From positions 1 to 47,913 of the IMG/VR virus record IMGVR_UViG_3300025615_000008: a stretch of DNA of 47,913 nt. One strand, given 5' to 3'. This stretch comes from a virus. This document shows, piece after piece, positions 1-8,735 of this stretch. Under the pieces are notes generated by a model. The model saw only the letters and a program-made list of their open reading frames with translations. It made no database searches and was not told where the DNA came from. The translations under genes were made by a program, and so were the position numbers. Each line of letters starts with the position of its first letter. The first letter of the stretch is position 1.

Positions 1-127
1 CGCCTCGGCCGACCCACGACGGCCGACCCCAGCTGCGTCTCCATTACTCAGGCGCCTCGGTGAAGTCGAGGTAGTAGCTCTTCCCCAACTCGAAGTGGTC
101 CCACGCCTCCCGGTTCACGACACCCAG
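1..127. repeat. Terminal direct repeat (circular-contig overlap), left copy
   Basis: These 127 bases are identical to 47787-47913. The length equals a common maximum assembly k-mer, so this is best read as the overlap left when a circular or circularly permuted molecule is assembled, rather than a biological terminal repeat. The unique genome is then 47,786 bp, and the gene at 44-361 is directly preceded, across the join, by the spanin-like gene at 47106-47780. Confidence 0.9.
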
Positions 128-361
128 CTGGAGGCTTCCGGACGGACTCGCATCCCAGAACTTGCGGTTCTCGGATTCCGGGTCGTCCGAATACACGGGC
201 GTGAAGTTGAGCGTTCTCTTCTCCTCGGGGACCGGCCTGTCCGTGTCGGCTCTCGTCGCCACGACGTTCCCCTCGGAGTCCTTCATCTCCTTCTTGTGGG
301 GATAGGTGTTGTACAGCTCCGTCGTGAAGGAGTTGAGCCGGAACTTCGCTCGTACTGCCAT
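44..361 (-). CDS. Conserved phage hypothetical protein, 105 aa
   Basis: Soluble 105-residue protein starting MAVRAKFRLNSF and containing the block YSDDPESENRKFWDASPSG near residues 57-75, then GSLQLGVVN and a terminal YYLDF. Small phage proteins with this organisation (MxxRAKF start, PVYSDDPxSENxxFWxATPSG centre) are widespread and usually unannotated. I know of no established function. It lies in the late leftward operon between a small membrane protein (407-622) and the spanin-like gene across the circular join. The upstream bases on the minus strand (ACAGGGAGGACCGCG before ATG) give a good ribosome site, fixing the start. Confidence 0.85.
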   Translation of the reverse strand: MAVRAKFRLNSFTTELYNTYPHKKEMKDSEGNVVATRADTDRPVPEEKRTLNFTPVYSDDPESENRKFWDASPSGSLQLGVVNREAWDHFELGKSYYLDFTEAPE

Positions 362-406
362 CGCGGTCCTCCCTGTTGTGGCGCTGTTCGTGGCCGCGCC
401 TTCGCC

Positions 407-622
407 TCAAGTCTTCAGGCTCCCCAAGAACGAGAGGAGGTCTTTCGCCTGGGCCTTCCAATAGGCCACGTCCTCCGCCGTGAGCCAGCCGAGCTTCCAG
501 GCCACGACGGCGATGATGATGCCGAGGAAGATGAGCGTGTACTGGAACACCTTCTCGTGCTTGACGATGGAGAGGACGAGCTCCGCCAGGAATCCGCGCT
601 TGACAGCCGTGTCTTCGCTCAC
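407..622 (-). CDS. Small single-span membrane protein, holin-like
   Basis: 71 residues starting with GTG at 622, whose GTG overlaps the TGA of the upstream gene (GTGA), a typical coupling junction here. A hydrophobic segment YTLIFLGIIIAVVAWKLGW (about residues 29-47) is followed by a polar, amphipathic tail. The size, single span and position next to two cell-wall enzymes fit a holin or other lysis helper, but no specific holin family is recognised. A much longer open frame reaches back to 1030, but it runs antiparallel in codon phase over the neighbouring gene and is not credible. Confidence 0.65.
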   Translation of the reverse strand: MSEDTAVKRGFLAELVLSIVKHEKVFQYTLIFLGIIIAVVAWKLGWLTAEDVAYWKAQAKDLLSFLGSLKT

Positions 623-1071
623 AGTCCGACCCACAGGAAGATGGCGACCCACAGCGGGCTCAGGTCCCCGAGCCCGTCCCAGAACCAGCCTGTGTAGGGA
701 TGCGTCCTCGCGATCCAGAAGGCGGCCTTCCAGCCGTCCGTCTTGATGTGGTTCCTCGCGTTCCAGATCTCCCGCGGCACGTAGAAGCCGACGGCCACCA
801 GCGTGAAGAACTCGCGGAACCCCTCGAGGAACGAGTACGAGCTCCAGAGCGCCAAGGCTCCGCCGACCAGGCCGGCGAGGGAGGCCCACAGGAGATGCTG
901 GAGCCAGCTGATCGGGTTGCCACCCTTCTTCCACCCAAGCCACGCGAGCTTCGGCGGCAGCTTGCGCTCCACCGTGTCTCCGAACGTGTTGAGGACTTCG
1001 AAGTGGTCGTCCTTCCAGCGCCAGACGCACGCGGCCAGGAGGAGGAGCTCGAGGATGCGGAACCGGATCAC
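619..1071 (-). CDS. Multi-span membrane protein of the lysis region
   Basis: 150 residues, rich in Trp and aromatic residues. Likely membrane segments are at the N-terminus (ILELLLLAACVW), around residues 60-80 (LLWASLAGLVGGALALW), 88-100 (FTLVAVGFYV) and the C-terminus (LWVAIFLWVGL). It starts one base after the stop of the L,D-transpeptidase-like gene and overlaps the next gene by GTGA. Context suggests a role in lysis or the envelope (holin or antiholin are possible), but no family is recognised. Function is inference only. Confidence 0.7.
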   Translation of the reverse strand: MIRFRILELLLLAACVWRWKDDHFEVLNTFGDTVERKLPPKLAWLGWKKGGNPISWLQHLLWASLAGLVGGALALWSSYSFLEGFREFFTLVAVGFYVPREIWNARNHIKTDGWKAAFWIARTHPYTGWFWDGLGDLSPLWVAIFLWVGL

Positions 1072-1072
1072 T

Positions 1073-1666
1073 TCAAAAGTCCTGTTCGAGCAGCAGTGTG
1101 TAGCTGAAGCTGTTCCCGTAGAGTGACCGTGCCTGCTTCGCTAACGCAAGGAGAAAGGCGTGGTGCTCCGGGTCCTGGACGACTTGGCAGCCGGCGCTCC
1201 ACTTGTCCACTTGGATCGACGGGCGCACAGCGTTGGCCCGGTGGATGTCGATCCCGAAGTTGCCGGTATCCTGGGGCTGACCGGTCACGTCGAGCACGTC
1301 GTCTCGGTTCGCGTCCCGGTAGACGGTCAACAATCCCTTCTGCACGAGGGCCTCGTCTCCCTTGTGCAGCCCGATCTCGTGAGAGCGGTGGTAGTGACCG
1401 GGTTTGAGGATCGCGGTCCCGTGAACGTTCATCGGGTATTCCCGCCAGAACGTGCCGGGGTCAGTGGTCCCGGGGAAGCCGAAAGAGCGCCATCCGTGAT
1501 CGAACCAGTAGGTGACCGTGATCCAGTCGTTGAAGCTGTTCGCCGTCAGGTCGGCCGTGCGGATGCCGATAATGTTTAGGTCGTAGCCGCGCTCGTCCTG
1601 GAAGACCGGATAGCCCAACTTCTCGAGAACGCCGACGATCTCCGATGCCTTCGGCGCCTCCCTCAT
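1073..1666 (-). CDS. L,D-transpeptidase-like (YkuD-fold) cell-wall enzyme, probable second endolysin
   Basis: 197 residues. The C-terminal half holds GIDIHRA (His142) followed 15 residues later by SAGCQV (Ser157, Gly159, Cys160), matching the His...S/T-x-G-C active-site layout of the L,D-transpeptidase catalytic fold. Other conserved-looking pieces are PGHYHRSHEIGLHKG (about 89-103) and YRDANRDD. Phage proteins of this type occur in lysis cassettes, where they are thought to cut or remodel peptidoglycan cross-links. It lies between two membrane-protein genes and about 300 bp after an NlpC/P60-type enzyme, so this phage seems to carry two unrelated cell-wall enzymes. Catalytic residues are visible; the actual bond attacked is not. 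Confidence 0.75.
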   Translation of the reverse strand: MREAPKASEIVGVLEKLGYPVFQDERGYDLNIIGIRTADLTANSFNDWITVTYWFDHGWRSFGFPGTTDPGTFWREYPMNVHGTAILKPGHYHRSHEIGLHKGDEALVQKGLLTVYRDANRDDVLDVTGQPQDTGNFGIDIHRANAVRPSIQVDKWSAGCQVVQDPEHHAFLLALAKQARSLYGNSFSYTLLLEQDF

Positions 1667-1863
1667 GGAGAAGGCTTCTTCACCATCGGCAAGTACGAGG
1701 CCGCGGCCTTCGCGGCGGCCAAGACATCAGCCTTGTCCACGATGAAGAGGCCGAGGCCCATGATGGCGAGCGGCGGCCAGCCGTGGTCGCCGAGCTTCAG
1801 GTAGGCGTACAGCCCGGCAACGAGCAGCACGAGTCCGACCAGCGTGTTGATGATCCTGCTCAC
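1663..1863 (-). CDS. Small two-span membrane protein, holin candidate
   Basis: 66 residues with two hydrophobic segments, IINTLVGLVLLVAGLYAYL (about 4-22) and PPLAIMGLGLFIV (about 30-42), and a polar, lysine-containing tail. Its stop overlaps the start of the L,D-transpeptidase-like gene by four bases (ATGA), so the two are translationally coupled. Size, topology and coupling to a cell-wall enzyme make it the best holin candidate here, but several other small membrane proteins nearby compete for that role. Confidence 0.65.
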   Translation of the reverse strand: MSRIINTLVGLVLLVAGLYAYLKLGDHGWPPLAIMGLGLFIVDKADVLAAAKAAASYLPMVKKPSP

Positions 1864-1962
1864 GGGGTCCCCCCTCTCCTTGGGATTGCGTCTAAACGTT
1901 CCACGTCCTTTTTCAATTCCTTCACCTGATCCACCAGGCGGTGTAGGACTTGGCGAGATAGG

Positions 1963-2421
1963 TCATGGCTCGTCCCTCAGCCTGCGGACGCCCAGGATGC
2001 GGCTCGCCTGAAAGGCCTCGACCGTCACGGCGTTGCCCTGATTTCCGCCGAGCAGCAGCACGCGGTCGTTCTCGATGCCCGCGAAGAAGCCCACATGCCC
2101 GGGCGCATCGATCACCTCTGGCCCGGGTTGGGGGCCTTCGCCGCGCTGCAGAACGACGACGTCCCAGCCAGGCCTCGCCTCCGCAAGATGGATCGAGCGG
2201 CCCACGTGCAGCCAGGAGCGGGCCCGTAGAGACTTCGAGCGCGGAAGTCGCAGGTGCCAGGTGATCCAGTTGACGAATGCCGAGCACCAGGGCGTCCCAT
2301 CATCCTCCGGCCATTCCTGGTCGAGGCGGAGCATACCCAACACGGTCGCATTCGACTTCGAGCCCGGCACCTCGGCGAGGCCGACATAGCGCTGGGCCAA
2401 CCAGAAGGCGGTGATGTTCAT
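1963..2421 (-). CDS. NlpC/P60-type (TIGR02594-like) endolysin
   Basis: 152 residues. WCSAFVNW near residues 45-52 carries the likely catalytic Cys46, and APGHVGFFAG near 106-115 the likely His109, followed by LLLGGNQGN with an Asn/Gln that could complete the triad. This order matches small CHAP/NlpC-P60-like phage lysins, which cut peptidoglycan as amidases or endopeptidases. The ATG at 2421 overlaps the TGA of the upstream membrane-protein gene (ATGA), so this start is preferred over the longer open frame. No signal peptide is seen, so a holin would have to release it. Confidence 0.8.
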   Translation of the reverse strand: MNITAFWLAQRYVGLAEVPGSKSNATVLGMLRLDQEWPEDDGTPWCSAFVNWITWHLRLPRSKSLRARSWLHVGRSIHLAEARPGWDVVVLQRGEGPQPGPEVIDAPGHVGFFAGIENDRVLLLGGNQGNAVTVEAFQASRILGVRRLRDEP

Positions 2422-2627
2422 GAGGCAGCCTTCCTCTTGAGATGGTCCTCGATCACGGTGGCGGCATGCGTCCCGAGCAGTGCGCCGCCCAGGAACGCCG
2501 CATAGGCCTCGAACGAGGCATGGAGCACGATGGCCATTGCCGTGATCAGCAGGGAGAAGAGGTAGCTGTTGAACTGCTTTCTGCCGCCCACGGCTGCATA
2601 GAAGCGGTTCGGCGCCAGATCCGTCAT
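2418..2627 (-). CDS. Small membrane protein, 69 aa
   Basis: Hydrophobic stretches LFSLLITAMAIVLHASF (about 23-39) and AAFLGGALLGTHAATV (about 43-58) suggest two spans, with a basic C-terminus (DHLKRKAAS). Its stop overlaps the endolysin start by ATGA, and its own start overlaps the upstream coiled-coil gene by ATGA. It could be a holin or antiholin. No family is recognised. Confidence 0.65.
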   Translation of the reverse strand: MTDLAPNRFYAAVGGRKQFNSYLFSLLITAMAIVLHASFEAYAAFLGGALLGTHAATVIEDHLKRKAAS

Positions 2628-2971
2628 AGCTTTTTTTCCCGGTCGATCCGGTCGCGCAGATCGTCGAGCGAACGGCCGAAGGCCTTGTCCCGCTCTTCAC
2701 TACGCGCATGGGCCTCGGCGAGTCGATCGAGCCGCCCTACGATCTTGTGAAGGGGCTCGAGGAACACCTCGGCCAATCGTTCCGCCTGCGCCTGCTGCTG
2801 CATCTTCCACTCCTGCCGGGTAACGAACAGATCCGGCTTGAACTCGCTTTTCGAGACCCAGATGCGACGGCCCCGCATCTCGATCAGCACCCAAATGGGG
2901 AAGGCGATCGCGCCGGCCAGCACGATCAGCTTCGCGATGAAGTCCACCCAGTCCCGGACATCACCCAGCAT
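2624..2971 (-). CDS. Membrane-anchored coiled-coil protein of the lysis region
   Basis: 115 residues starting at [10 protein letters not shown] (ATG at 2971). One membrane segment, FIAKLIVLAGAIAFPIWVLI (about 11-30), is followed by a long charged helical region (VTRQEWKMQQQAQAERLAE onward) predicted to be coiled coil. The start lies 11 bases inside the end of the glycosyltransferase gene. The plan (one span plus a periplasm- or cytoplasm-facing coiled coil) could fit a spanin component or a lysis regulator. Function is not recognised. Confidence 0.65.
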   Translation of the reverse strand: MLGDVRDWVDFIAKLIVLAGAIAFPIWVLIEMRGRRIWVSKSEFKPDLFVTRQEWKMQQQAQAERLAEVFLEPLHKIVGRLDRLAEAHARSEERDKAFGRSLDDLRDRIDREKKL

Positions 2972-4091
2972 GTCGTGCCCCTTTCCAGTAGTCGCTCTCG
3001 AGCGAGTTCCACCCGTCCCCTCGCAGTCCGATGATCTGCCGGAATGCCCGATCGTAGAGCATGCTGACCGGCTCCAGCCCATACCTACTTCGCGCACGCT
3101 CGGCGATGTATGCCCTGTCCAGCTCGGGTGCTCGATCGAGTGCGGCCAGAAAGTCCCCGAGCGTCTTGCAGCGGAAGCCCGTCTTCCCGTTCTCGACGGT
3201 CTCGGTGAATGCCCCGTAGTCCGTCGTGATCGCCGGCGTCCCGCACATCTGCGCTTCGGCCGCGACGCCTCCGAACGGCTCGGTGAAGAGCGTGGGCACG
3301 ATGATCGCACGGGCATTGCCGAGATAGGCGCTCCGCTGCCGACCCGAGATGGGCGGCACGTAGCGGATGTTCGGCGCGTCCTGGAGCCATGGGCCCGGGT
3401 CGCCCTGGCCGCAGAGCTCGAACTTCAGATCACGGCGCCGGCGGGCGATCTCCCAGATCGTATCGAGGCCCTTGATCTCGCAGATCCTCCCGAGGAACAC
3501 GACGCGATTGCGCGGAGGGCTGAGCTCGACGTCCCAGGCCTCCTCGTCGTAGTAGTTCGGGATGACCCACTCGTAGTTCAGGCCGTTCCGATCGGCGCGA
3601 CCCTGGTGCCAATGCCTCCAGGCCTCGGACTCGAAGACCTTGTGCGCCGCGTGGGCCAGGTGGAGATAGCCGATGCCTGATTCGACGAGCTGCATGGCTG
3701 GGATCCCGTCCACCCCCTGGCTATGCCCTGCGCCGAACGGCATGAGCACCAAGTCCTCGTCAGCCACGCGCTCGCGCAGCAGCTCGTTCAGCCGGCGGTT
3801 GAACTCGAGGTAGAGCGGGCTGCCGGTGTTGCCGTCGTCGCTATAGAACTTCGCGGGGTCGTTTCCATCATGGCCGCGGAGCTCGTTCTGCTCGTCGCGG
3901 CTCATGATGTCCACCTGCTCGGCCGCTTCGGTCTCGGCTCCCTCGACGCCGTAGTGCACGACCCTGTACTCGGGCTGATGGCGAGCGAACATCTTCGCGA
4001 ACTTCAGCACCTTCTCCGTGAACGCGCAGTGCGAGTACTCCTCCGTCGTCACGGTATGGGGCAGGCCGGGGAGATGCAGCGCCATCATCAT
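2961..4091 (-). CDS. GT4-family (GT-B fold) glycosyltransferase
   Basis: 376 residues from MMMALHLPG (ATG at 4091, overlapping the stop of the tail-tip gene as ATGA). The C-terminal half has the GT4 layout: [20 protein letters not shown] (donor-domain start), [30 protein letters not shown], and [20 protein letters not shown] with the E-x7-E-type nucleotide-sugar-binding region. The N-terminal half includes YGVEG and the charged stretch [10 protein letters not shown]. Such enzymes move a sugar from a nucleotide donor. Directly downstream of the receptor-binding tip gene it may glycosylate a virion protein or alter host surface sugar; which is unknown. The longer frame to 4136 is less likely. 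Confidence 0.85.
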   Translation of the reverse strand: MMMALHLPGLPHTVTTEEYSHCAFTEKVLKFAKMFARHQPEYRVVHYGVEGAETEAAEQVDIMSRDEQNELRGHDGNDPAKFYSDDGNTGSPLYLEFNRRLNELLRERVADEDLVLMPFGAGHSQGVDGIPAMQLVESGIGYLHLAHAAHKVFESEAWRHWHQGRADRNGLNYEWVIPNYYDEEAWDVELSPPRNRVVFLGRICEIKGLDTIWEIARRRRDLKFELCGQGDPGPWLQDAPNIRYVPPISGRQRSAYLGNARAIIVPTLFTEPFGGVAAEAQMCGTPAITTDYGAFTETVENGKTGFRCKTLGDFLAALDRAPELDRAYIAERARSRYGLEPVSMLYDRAFRQIIGLRGDGWNSLESDYWKGARHAG

Positions 4092-7000
4092 CCGACCACC
4101 GGATGCCATTCGGCCCTTGAATTCGTCGAGCTCCACTTCACGACGTAGCCGTCGGAGGGGATGCCATTGACCACGAGATTGCCGACTCCCGTGGCCCCGG
4201 TCGGCCCGGTGGCGCCTGTGGCGCCTGACGCGCCGAGCGGTCCCTGCGGCCCCGTGGCCCCGGTCGGCCCGGTGGCCCCGGTCTCGCCGCCTGCGGACAC
4301 CACGTCCCAGTAAGTGCTGTTTCCCGGCCCCTGAGATGGTCCGAGGGCCGGCAGGATGCAGATAAACATGCCCTCGCCGACGAACGGGGATGGATCCCAG
4401 TGTACGCCGTCGCCCGGGCTATACGACGTCGCGGAGCTCCAATCGCCACGCCAGTTCATCCCGATGACGCCGGTGGGACCCTGCGCTCCCGTCGGCCCGG
4501 CGGGCCCCTGGACACCCTGAACGCCAGTAGGACCCTGCGGCCCTTGGGAGCCCGTCGCCCCGGTTGACCCCTGACTACCCTGGACACCCTGCACGCCGGT
4601 GGGGCCCTGTGGACCTTGGGCTCCCGTAGCTCCCGTGGAGCCGACGGGCCCTTGGACGCCCTGGACACCCGTAGGACCTTGCGGACCCTGCGGACCTGTT
4701 GGCCCCTGGACGCCTGTGGGGCCTGTCGATCCCTGGACCCCCGTGGCGCCCGTCGATCCCTGCCGAGCCACCACGTTCCAGTACGTCGGGTTCGAGCTCG
4801 GAGCATGGTTCGTGTTCGCCAGGAGGCAGATGTAGGCCGTGCCGTTGTACTCCACGACGTTGGTCGCCTCGTAGGCTGTCGCGCTGTCCCACGGCCCGAT
4901 CCACGTGGCTCCGACGGCACCTGTTGGGCCTGCTACTCCCGTGGGTCCCTGCGCTCCGGTGGGGCCCTGCGTGCCGGTCGCACCGGTGGCTCCGGCCGGA
5001 CCCTGCACGCCCTGAACGCCCGTGGCGCCCTGAGTCCCCTGAGGGCCCTGGGCGCCCGTGGCACCGGCCGGACCCTGCACACCCTGGACGCCGGTGGCTC
5101 CTTGGGGGCCCTGGGGTCCTTGTGATCCCGTCGCGCCGACCGTTCCCTGGACGCCCTGCACGCCGGTGGGCCCCTGCGGGCCCTGCGGACCGGTGGGCCC
5201 CTGGACGCCCGTGGGGCCTTGCACGCCGGTGGCCCCCTGCGTCCCGACTCCTGTCGGACCCGTGGTCCCCTGCGGTCCCGTCGCCCCGGTCGGCCCGGTC
5301 GGCCCGGTGGCGCCCGTCGCACCGACGGAGCCGCCCGTCGCGCTGAACGTGATGCGCGGCCGGCCCTCGGTCGTGGTATCGACCGAGACGTCGCCGGCCA
5401 CGACGAGCCGGTCCCCGGCAATCACACTCGAGTCCGATGGATTCTCTATTCGCGCACCCACGAGCCCGGTTATGCCCCAACCCTCGATCGTGCGCTTGAT
5501 GGACGGCCCTGAATCGCCCGAGCCACCCGAGCCTCCAGTGTCATCGTAGGGGGTGAGGGTGACGGTGATGGCCTCGTCTGCCGGCCAGCTTACGAACAGG
5601 CCAGCGGAGACGATCACGAATTCACCATCGTCTGTCAGATCGATGTTCCCGGAGTCCGGACCGTAGGTCGCACTCACTGCCGACCAATGGAACGACTGCA
5701 CGGCCGAGCTGGCTCTCTGCACGTCGGCCCAGAGCGTGTGCACGGTATAGTAGCCGCCGGGCGGCAGGCTCTGCTGCGTCACCACCCAGCGCAGCCCGAA
5801 CCCCTTGAGCGCGTTCGTGCCGCTCGTCGCCGCGGTCGTGTTCGAGACGGTGGCCCAGCTCGAGGTGCGGCCGAGCGAGTTCTCCGCCTGGACTTGGACG
5901 TCGTAGTCGACGGCGTCCGTCACCGGGCCGATCAGCAGCTCGGTGTCCGTGGCGAGCAACGGAGGCAGCGCGGTCCACACGCTGTCCGAGCTGCGCTTGT
6001 ACCGGACGTTGTAGCGCCGGATGAACGGGCTCGTCGACGCCGTGAAGGACAGCTTCAGGCGCGGGACGTAGCCGCCCTCCTGGGTCTTCAGCGCCGTCGT
6101 GCCGTCTGAGAGGACGGAGACGCTCGTGGGCGCATTCACGGCGTCGAGCGGGTTGAACAGGTCGGTGCCGGGCAGCGTGTCCCGGGTGTTCTGGGCGTCG
6201 AGCGTGTACGTCTCGTCCGTGTACTCGGTCAGCACCAGCCGGACCTGGGCGTCCTGCGTCATGCCGATGGCTCGCACGCGGAACAGCTTCTGTGTCCAGG
6301 CCGGCGTGGAGTGCGTGAGCGGCACCACCTGGCCGACGCGCAGCTCGAGTGCAGCCTCCTTCACGGTCACGCCGACGCCTACGTCGTTCCTGGCCTCGCG
6401 CAGCGCGACCATGCCGATCTGCTGGCCCATGTAGTAGTCGGTCGTGAACGGCAGATCGAGCTGGGCCACATTCTCGAACCCGGAGTCGTCCGTCAGGAAG
6501 TCGTTCGTGTCGCCCGGCTCGGGCCACGTGACGTCGTTCGGCTGCCAGCTCGCGTCCGCGTCGACGAACGTGCAGGCGACGCGGTTCGGCACCTGGTCGG
6601 TGCCGGCGCGGAAGAACTCCCAGTCGCCGATGATGTTGTCTTCGGTGAGCTCGAGCGAGGTCGGGGTGGCCACGCCCGGGATCGACATCGTGAACCTGCC
6701 GCCGGATGGGTCGATCCTCCCCCGACACGAGCTCAAGAGGTCCTGGAGGTTGCGGCGGAGGTCGCGGCTTGGGTCGAGGCGGCCGTTGCACGTGAAGCGC
6801 TTCTGGGTTCCGCCGGGGATCGAGACCGTCTCGTCGCAGTAGTTGGCCGCGGTGATGAAGCTGGCCTCGTCGATCTCCTCGCGAGTCCCTCCGTCCCGGG
6901 CAGCATACAATGCGCCCAGCCCGTAGCGCTTCGAGGTGAGGTAGTCGAGCACGCAGAGCGCCGGATTGTCCGACCAGACCCACGTCGAGCTGCGCGGATC

Positions 7001-7636
7001 ATAGACCTTCTGGCCCTTGACGATCGCGGTGATCGTCGGGATCCCGCCGGGGAACGCTTCCTCGTGGTAGCTCAGCCAGAACGCGCCGTAGGCGATGCCC
7101 TTGCCGGGCGCATCGGTCGTCCATTCGGTGAACGTGTTGTCGAGCTCGGCGTCGACCGTCTGAGTATCACTGCCTGCGTGCAGGCCATACTCGACCTTGT
7201 CGTTGCCGTCGACGATAAAGCTCGACTGCAACCCGTCAGAGCGCGGCTCGCCTTCGAACGAAGGGGAGCTGATCGCGAGCCGCTCGTCGAAGTAGATGTC
7301 CTCGATCGACTCGATGCCGCCGCCATTCTCCGAGCCGAGACAGAACGCGCCGACCACGGCGAGCCGCTCCCAGTTCGACGAGCTCTTGTCCACGCGGACG
7401 TCGGCCAGCCTGAGCCCGACCTTGGCCGTCCCATACACCACAGGCAGCGTCGCCTGGTTCGACACGACGTTCTGGAGGCCGCCTTGCTGCCTCTGGCTCA
7501 GCCCGCGCCGACCCAGGAGCCGCTCGAGGCCGCTGCTCGCCAGGTAGATGCCGGCGCGGATCGCCCAGCCCTGACCGGTGATCGCTCCGCCGACGATGGC
7601 CGCGGCGCCCACGATCGTCTGAGCGACGGCGCTCAC
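4088..7636 (-). CDS. Tail tip / host-specificity protein (J-like) with Fn3 and collagen-like repeats
   Basis: 1,182 residues. The N-terminal part (to about 480) matches tip attachment proteins of long-tailed phages: hydrophobic start, [20 protein letters not shown], then YGLGALY and [10 protein letters not shown]-type hub segments. A fibronectin type III domain follows (about 500-610; [15 protein letters not shown]). From about 766 to the end are Gly-X-Y collagen-like repeats ([20 protein letters not shown]), interrupted by two Trp-rich cassettes (about 907-957 [12 protein letters not shown] and 1058-1115 [12 protein letters not shown]) resembling carbohydrate-binding 5/12-type modules. The last residues ([15 protein letters not shown]) may form a trimer tip. 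Probably the central fibre that contacts the host. Confidence 0.85.
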   Translation of the reverse strand: MSAVAQTIVGAAAIVGGAITGQGWAIRAGIYLASSGLERLLGRRGLSQRQQGGLQNVVSNQATLPVVYGTAKVGLRLADVRVDKSSSNWERLAVVGAFCLGSENGGGIESIEDIYFDERLAISSPSFEGEPRSDGLQSSFIVDGNDKVEYGLHAGSDTQTVDAELDNTFTEWTTDAPGKGIAYGAFWLSYHEEAFPGGIPTITAIVKGQKVYDPRSSTWVWSDNPALCVLDYLTSKRYGLGALYAARDGGTREEIDEASFITAANYCDETVSIPGGTQKRFTCNGRLDPSRDLRRNLQDLLSSCRGRIDPSGGRFTMSIPGVATPTSLELTEDNIIGDWEFFRAGTDQVPNRVACTFVDADASWQPNDVTWPEPGDTNDFLTDDSGFENVAQLDLPFTTDYYMGQQIGMVALREARNDVGVGVTVKEAALELRVGQVVPLTHSTPAWTQKLFRVRAIGMTQDAQVRLVLTEYTDETYTLDAQNTRDTLPGTDLFNPLDAVNAPTSVSVLSDGTTALKTQEGGYVPRLKLSFTASTSPFIRRYNVRYKRSSDSVWTALPPLLATDTELLIGPVTDAVDYDVQVQAENSLGRTSSWATVSNTTAATSGTNALKGFGLRWVVTQQSLPPGGYYTVHTLWADVQRASSAVQSFHWSAVSATYGPDSGNIDLTDDGEFVIVSAGLFVSWPADEAITVTLTPYDDTGGSGGSGDSGPSIKRTIEGWGITGLVGARIENPSDSSVIAGDRLVVAGDVSVDTTTEGRPRITFSATGGSVGATGATGPTGPTGATGPQGTTGPTGVGTQGATGVQGPTGVQGPTGPQGPQGPTGVQGVQGTVGATGSQGPQGPQGATGVQGVQGPAGATGAQGPQGTQGATGVQGVQGPAGATGATGTQGPTGAQGPTGVAGPTGAVGATWIGPWDSATAYEATNVVEYNGTAYICLLANTNHAPSSNPTYWNVVARQGSTGATGVQGSTGPTGVQGPTGPQGPQGPTGVQGVQGPVGSTGATGAQGPQGPTGVQGVQGSQGSTGATGSQGPQGPTGVQGVQGPAGPTGAQGPTGVIGMNWRGDWSSATSYSPGDGVHWDPSPFVGEGMFICILPALGPSQGPGNSTYWDVVSAGGETGATGPTGATGPQGPLGASGATGATGPTGATGVGNLVVNGIPSDGYVVKWSSTNSRAEWHPVVG

Positions 7637-8064
7637 GGGAGCCTCCAGAGCTGCAGCCGCTCGGGGAGCTCGCGCACGGACATGAGGTGCACGCCATCGT
7701 CGGGCAGCGTGTAGAGCAGATTCCCCGCGACCATCACATAGAGCCGTGCGGGATGGGCGTTGCCCTCGCGCTCGACCAGGAGGTCCCCGCTCTGCGCGAA
7801 TCGGATCGGGAGCTCACGGGCGCCCACCTCACGCAACGCTGTCTCGAGCCCGCCCAGTGCCTCCAGCGCCTCGAGCGCCGTCTCCTCGCTATCCCAGGAC
7901 AGGTCGCCAAGGGGATCGGCCTCATACAGCGCCCAGAGCGCTCCACGCGCCAGCGAGCCACAATCCGTCAGCCCCCAGACGTACGGCTCGGCGACGAGGC
8001 CTCGAGCCCACTTGATGAGGCGCATGTCCCAGTTCGGGACCCGGGCGAGCTGGGCGACGTTCAT
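7633..8064 (-). CDS. Tail assembly protein, DUF6950/NlpC-like
   Basis: 143 residues. The N-terminal half reads like small tail proteins related to NlpC/P60: [16 protein letters not shown] (about 27-42) places a Cys after Asp as in that fold, and [17 protein letters not shown] near the C-terminus resembles the strand after the catalytic His. It sits between the hub-type protein and the J-like tip protein, the usual position of the lambda K-like protein. Start and stop overlap both neighbours by ATGA. It may be a tip assembly factor or have residual peptidoglycan-cutting activity. Confidence 0.7.
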   Translation of the reverse strand: MNVAQLARVPNWDMRLIKWARGLVAEPYVWGLTDCGSLARGALWALYEADPLGDLSWDSEETALEALEALGGLETALREVGARELPIRFAQSGDLLVEREGNAHPARLYVMVAGNLLYTLPDDGVHLMSVRELPERLQLWRLP

Positions 8065-8735
8065 CGCCGATGGCCCGTCCTACCCGTATCGACCCCATGA
8101 TCCGTCGGCTGATAGCCGGCGGCCGCACGGTTGGCCCAGTAGATCGGTCGGTTCACGAGTTCGGGCACGAACTGGAAGAACGCGTCAGCCAGATAGCTCG
8201 AGGCCAGGCCTGCACGACGTAGCATGTCACGATGCGAATGCAGGTTCGTTCGCACGGCACGCACCTGGCCGAGCTCGTCGAGCCTCGACGCTATGCGGGT
8301 GTTGATCGTGACGGTGCCGGCGCGGTTGCCCTCCGTGTCGCGATGCTCGCGCACGTCGAACTTGCCGTTGAGGAACCCGCGGAACAGTTCGAGAGGATCG
8401 GAGACGATCGCCCATGAGCTGTCGAAGTGCACGAGGTAGATCACCGCCTCGCGGCCGCGCACGTGGTTCGTGAGGATCGTGGCGATCAGCGTCTGATCCA
8501 CGCCTGAGAGCGTGAGCGTCGTCCCCGTGCCGCTGCCGTCGTCCTTCTCCTCGATGTCCCCGATGCCCAGGACGCCGCCGATGCCTACCCACGTATGGCC
8601 GTCCCAGTCGATGTCGTGGGGCGCCGTGCAGAGGTAGAGCGTGCCGCCCGAGGCGTTGACCTCGAGCAAATGGGCGATCGCTCCGGTCTCGGCCGCGATC
8701 GCGGCCTGCATGCCGGCGGTCATGGAGCGACTCAT
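8061..8735 (-). CDS. Baseplate hub / minor tail protein, DUF2163-like (lambda L-like)
   Basis: 224 residues. The start (SRSMTAGMQAAIAAETG), WDGHTWVGIGGVLGI and TLTLSGVDQTLIATIL segments match DUF2163-type hub proteins, which form a ring at the distal end of the tail tube. The C-terminus contains ASSYLADAFFQFVPELVNRP and a Gly/Asp/Arg-rich tail. Position between another minor tail protein and the DUF6950-like protein agrees with the M-L-K-J order of lambda-type tails. No iron-sulfur Cys cluster like that of lambda L is evident. Confidence 0.75.
   Translation of the reverse strand: MSRSMTAGMQAAIAAETGAIAHLLEVNASGGTLYLCTAPHDIDWDGHTWVGIGGVLGIGDIEEKDDGSGTGTTLTLSGVDQTLIATILTNHVRGREAVIYLVHFDSSWAIVSDPLELFRGFLNGKFDVREHRDTEGNRAGTVTINTRIASRLDELGQVRAVRTNLHSHRDMLRRAGLASSYLADAFFQFVPELVNRPIYWANRAAAGYQPTDHGVDTGRTGHRR

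Noticed and set aside
1864-1962. Small coiled-coil gene between endolysin and holin-like gene
   Set aside because: A frame reading VDQVKELKKDVERLDAI exists, but it has only a GTG start with no ribosome site and about 24 codons; coding cannot be supported.
4150-5340. CRISPR-like or satellite repeats
   Set aside because: The repetition is Gly-X-Y coding in frame within the tail-tip gene, with no constant repeat-spacer pattern.
6311-7714. 467-residue plus-strand open frame opposite the tail-tip gene
   Set aside because: Low-complexity Arg/Ala/Val composition typical of an antisense shadow; the opposite frame has clear tip-protein features.
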